A stretch of 64,000 nucleotides of DNA from assembly GCA_963693285.1 (NCBI GenBank), contig OY848928.1, forward strand, positions 3,968,501-4,032,500, written 5' to 3'. The translations under genes were made by a program, and so were the position numbers. The stretch is from Xestospongia muta (taxonomy: Eukaryota; Porifera; Demospongiae; Haplosclerida; Petrosiidae). The notes below the pieces were generated by a model. That model was not told the DNA's origin. It was given only the letters and a program-made list of their open reading frames with translations, and ran no database searches. Positions 61,872 through 64,000 of this stretch are shown here, piece by piece (within the stretch, counting starts at the first letter, position 1; each line of letters opens with the position of its first letter).

Positions 61872-64000
61872 CCTCATTTGGAGGAAACTGTCCCTACTGT
61901 TGCTACCTCTACATCTCGTGTTCTTCATGTTCGTAATTTACCTACTGAAGTATTAGAGAAGGAAATATGGATGTTGGCTTCTCCCTTTGGAATGGTAAAC
62001 ATAGTAATATTATCTTCTGACTAATGTTAGTCTCTGTAGGTGAACAAAATTTTGATGTTGAAGCAAAAGAATCAAGCCTTTATTGAAATGGGAGATATAG
62101 GATCTGCTCGTAACATGGTTGAGTGTTTCTCAGCTAGACCAGCTCAAATAAGGTAATATATTCTATTTTAAAATATATATAGTATTAGAGAAGGAAGTAC
62201 TACCTACTATGATAGTATGTGTGTGTGTGACTACAAAGGTTTTGTTTGTAATGTTTGTAGTCAATCTGTACTACATTGTAGTGTATCATTAGTAATGCGA
62301 CATAGCAATGTAAACAAATTGTCTCAAGTTGTCATTTAAATATGTATCTATCATTTCTATAATTATAGTATTGTAACATATACTGTTTAATGTTGATGTA
62401 TGTTCTTTGATATCTACAGAGATAGAACAGTTTATATACAATTCTCAAAACATCAAGAACTAAAAACATCCACAGTAAGTTATCTAGAGAAGTTAATTGA
62501 AGTGAGATTACTTTAATTGTGTTTGTTAGTCAGGAGCAACCTCAATGGACGGAGCTAGTCCAGGATATGGTGGTTCATCTCCTCAATCTATCAGTATGAT
62601 TGGGATAGGAGCTATGCAACAGGGCCAACCTAACTCCATTTTAAGAGTTATTATTGAGAACATGTTATATCCTATTACCATCGATGTCCTTCATCAAGTG
62701 AGTGTGTAGATTTTATGGGTGGAGTCATTACATATCTGTTAATGTTTTTAGATTTTTGCCAAATATGGTGATGTTCTAAAAATAGTAACATTCATGAAAA
62801 ATGGTAATAGACATTTTTATGTAATTGAAGTGTTGTTAATGTTGTGATGTTTATAGGTCAGTTTCATGCACTCATTCAATATCCCAATGAAATAATTGCT
62901 GCTAATGCTAAAACTGTGAGTCATTCACTAACTACAAACTAACATACTGTATGTCTCTCTTCAGGCACTTGATGGTCAAAATATCTATAATGGTTGTTGT
63001 ACACTACACATTGATTACTCTAAACTGTCTAACCTTACTGTCAAATATAACAATGAGAAGACTAGGTAAGTAGACAAATCTTTCTTTAATCAAATAATAA
63101 CTATTTCTATAGAGACTTTACTCGTCCTGATCTACCTGCTGGAGACCAAGAGACTGTGTCACTCCCTGACCTCTCAGCATATGGTATAATAGTATCAGTG
63201 TATGTGTGTGTGTATCTATCTGTACATGTGTCTATCTAGGTCTTCATCCTGCTCTACTTCAATCTCCAGGTAGTAAGTTATTTATTTTATTAGGTCTAGA
63301 CTGTTTTCTTTAGCATTCTCTCAACTTTGTGCTGCTCTCATTGTTCTGGGTACTCAAGGAGGAGGAGGTGGTGCTCAGGGAGGTGGTCCTCCCTCTACTA
63401 CAGTTGTTCTAGCCTCTAATCTCAATGATAAGGTAATATTGTGATGAAGAGACATGTGTGTGTGTGTGTTAGTATTTGTGTATGATTTGCACCACTGTTC
63501 TCTTCTTGTTGGCACTCTTTCTTTCTCTGTTGGCTCCTCTTGGGTGTCTTCTCCTCCCTCTCATTCTCCCTCCCTTCTTTCACACAAGATGATTTCTCCT
63601 CATGCTCTCTTTATTCTCTTTGGTATGTCTTTCTCTCTTTATCTCTCTATCTCTTGCACAATATGATCTAGTAGAGTCTGTTCACATTGATTTTATAGAA
63701 TATTACAATGAGATTCTTGTATTTAGAGAAAGTATCATTGAACATATCATTGAACAGACTATGATATTAAATATGTAGTGATTAATGTAGTGTTAATAAA
63801 TGTTATATGATTTTGTAGGTGTGTATGGTGATGTAATGCGTGTGAAGATATTGTATAGTAAAAGAGACTCTGCCCTGATTCAATTCCGCGAACCTCAACA
63901 AGCTCAGAACTGTGAGTGATCTAAAGGTTAATTTATAATAATTTGATATGGTCTCTCTCTCTCTCTCTCTCTCTCTCTCCTTAGCTGTTACTCATCTCAA
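61872..64000 (+). CDS. PTBP copy 5, lacking exon 1 and its start codon; continues past the window
   Basis: Exons 2 to 14 can be followed with intact frames and splice sites (61872, 62040, 62420 and onward). Exon 1 is absent, and the ATG in exon 2 (CGT ATG GAG) is replaced by CAT TTG GAG. The next in-frame ATG is in the RRM1 coding region (ATATGGATGTTGGCT). The gene could therefore make an N-truncated PTBP, start at a non-AUG codon, or borrow an upstream exon; otherwise it is a fresh pseudogene. Apart from the start, no lesions are seen up to 64000, where exon 14 is interrupted by the window edge. Confidence 0.8.
63952..63979. repeat. (CT)n microsatellite in PTBP copy 5 intron 13
   Basis: A CT run sits directly before the exon 14 acceptor. 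It is longer here than in the other copies (compare 24648-24660, 46499-46512 and 54905-54918). Confidence 0.9.

Larger units (their letters stand above)
22193..64000. repeat. Alternating tandem array of PTBP (+) and NLR-type (-) genes
   Basis: PTBP-derived genes start at about 22.2, 37.25, 44.7, 52.46 and 61.7 kb on the plus strand. NLR-type genes lie between them on the minus strand (26.8-32.6 plus 32.9-36.9, 39.9-44.1, 47.9-52.1, 56.3-61.2 kb). Introns, 3' flanks and antisense frames are conserved at near-identity, as shown by the same pyrimidine-rich stretches recurring at 22458, 37516, 52725 and 61759. Units are tail-to-tail inside and head-to-head between neighbours. Copies differ by deletions rather than by gradual divergence, which points to recent duplication or ongoing conversion. 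Confidence 0.92.

Overview
This window is nuclear DNA from an animal with a compact, AT-rich genome: genes are 50-700 bp apart, and many introns are only about 50-100 bp long with clear GT...AG borders. The gene content is basal metazoan: 3-ketodihydrosphingosine reductase, BCS1, THOC7, a Polycomb PCGF RING protein, tropomyosins, PTBP, and NLRs carrying Death and CARD-like folds. This combination fits a demosponge, and Amphimedon queenslandica is my best guess. That is an inference from gene content; no database was searched.

Region 1 (1-21.5 kb) holds ordinary single-copy genes. In order: the 5' part of a large receptor-like membrane protein (-); a decayed patatin copy; an ankyrin/patatin iPLA2-like gene with eroded catalytic motifs (-); KDSR (-); two tandem tropomyosin-type genes (-); BCS1 (-), divergent from THOC7 (+) across a 75-bp promoter with two CCACGTGG palindromes and an NRF1-like site; and a PCGF gene (-). 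I rebuilt these from splice sites and frame continuity, and exon phases close exactly in each model.

Region 2 (21.7-64 kb) is the unusual part. It is an alternating array of PTBP (+) and NLR-type (-) genes: five PTBP copies (two intact, two pseudogenes, one 5'-truncated and running off the window), four NACHT-LRR genes (one with a nonsense codon), and one related gene without NACHT. PTBP and NLR genes meet tail-to-tail and neighbouring units meet head-to-head. Two kinds of upstream flank alternate, which suggests duplication of a two-unit block.

Every NLR-type gene here begins with a hydrophobic leader followed directly by a perfect 2A-like ribosome-skipping motif, GDIELNPGP. An additional copy of this motif sits as a 33-nt in-frame microexon inside the first NLR gene. 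If translated and active, the N-terminal motif would release the leader from the receptor, and the internal one would split the receptor into a Death-linker piece and a Death-Death-NACHT-LRR piece. The death-fold, linker and 2A exons all begin and end in phase 1 and recur at fixed sizes (291, 312, 294, 66, 33 nt), so they behave as an interchangeable exon kit. The leader-2A-NLR arrangement, its internal duplication and the physical pairing with PTBP are what I consider most worth following up.
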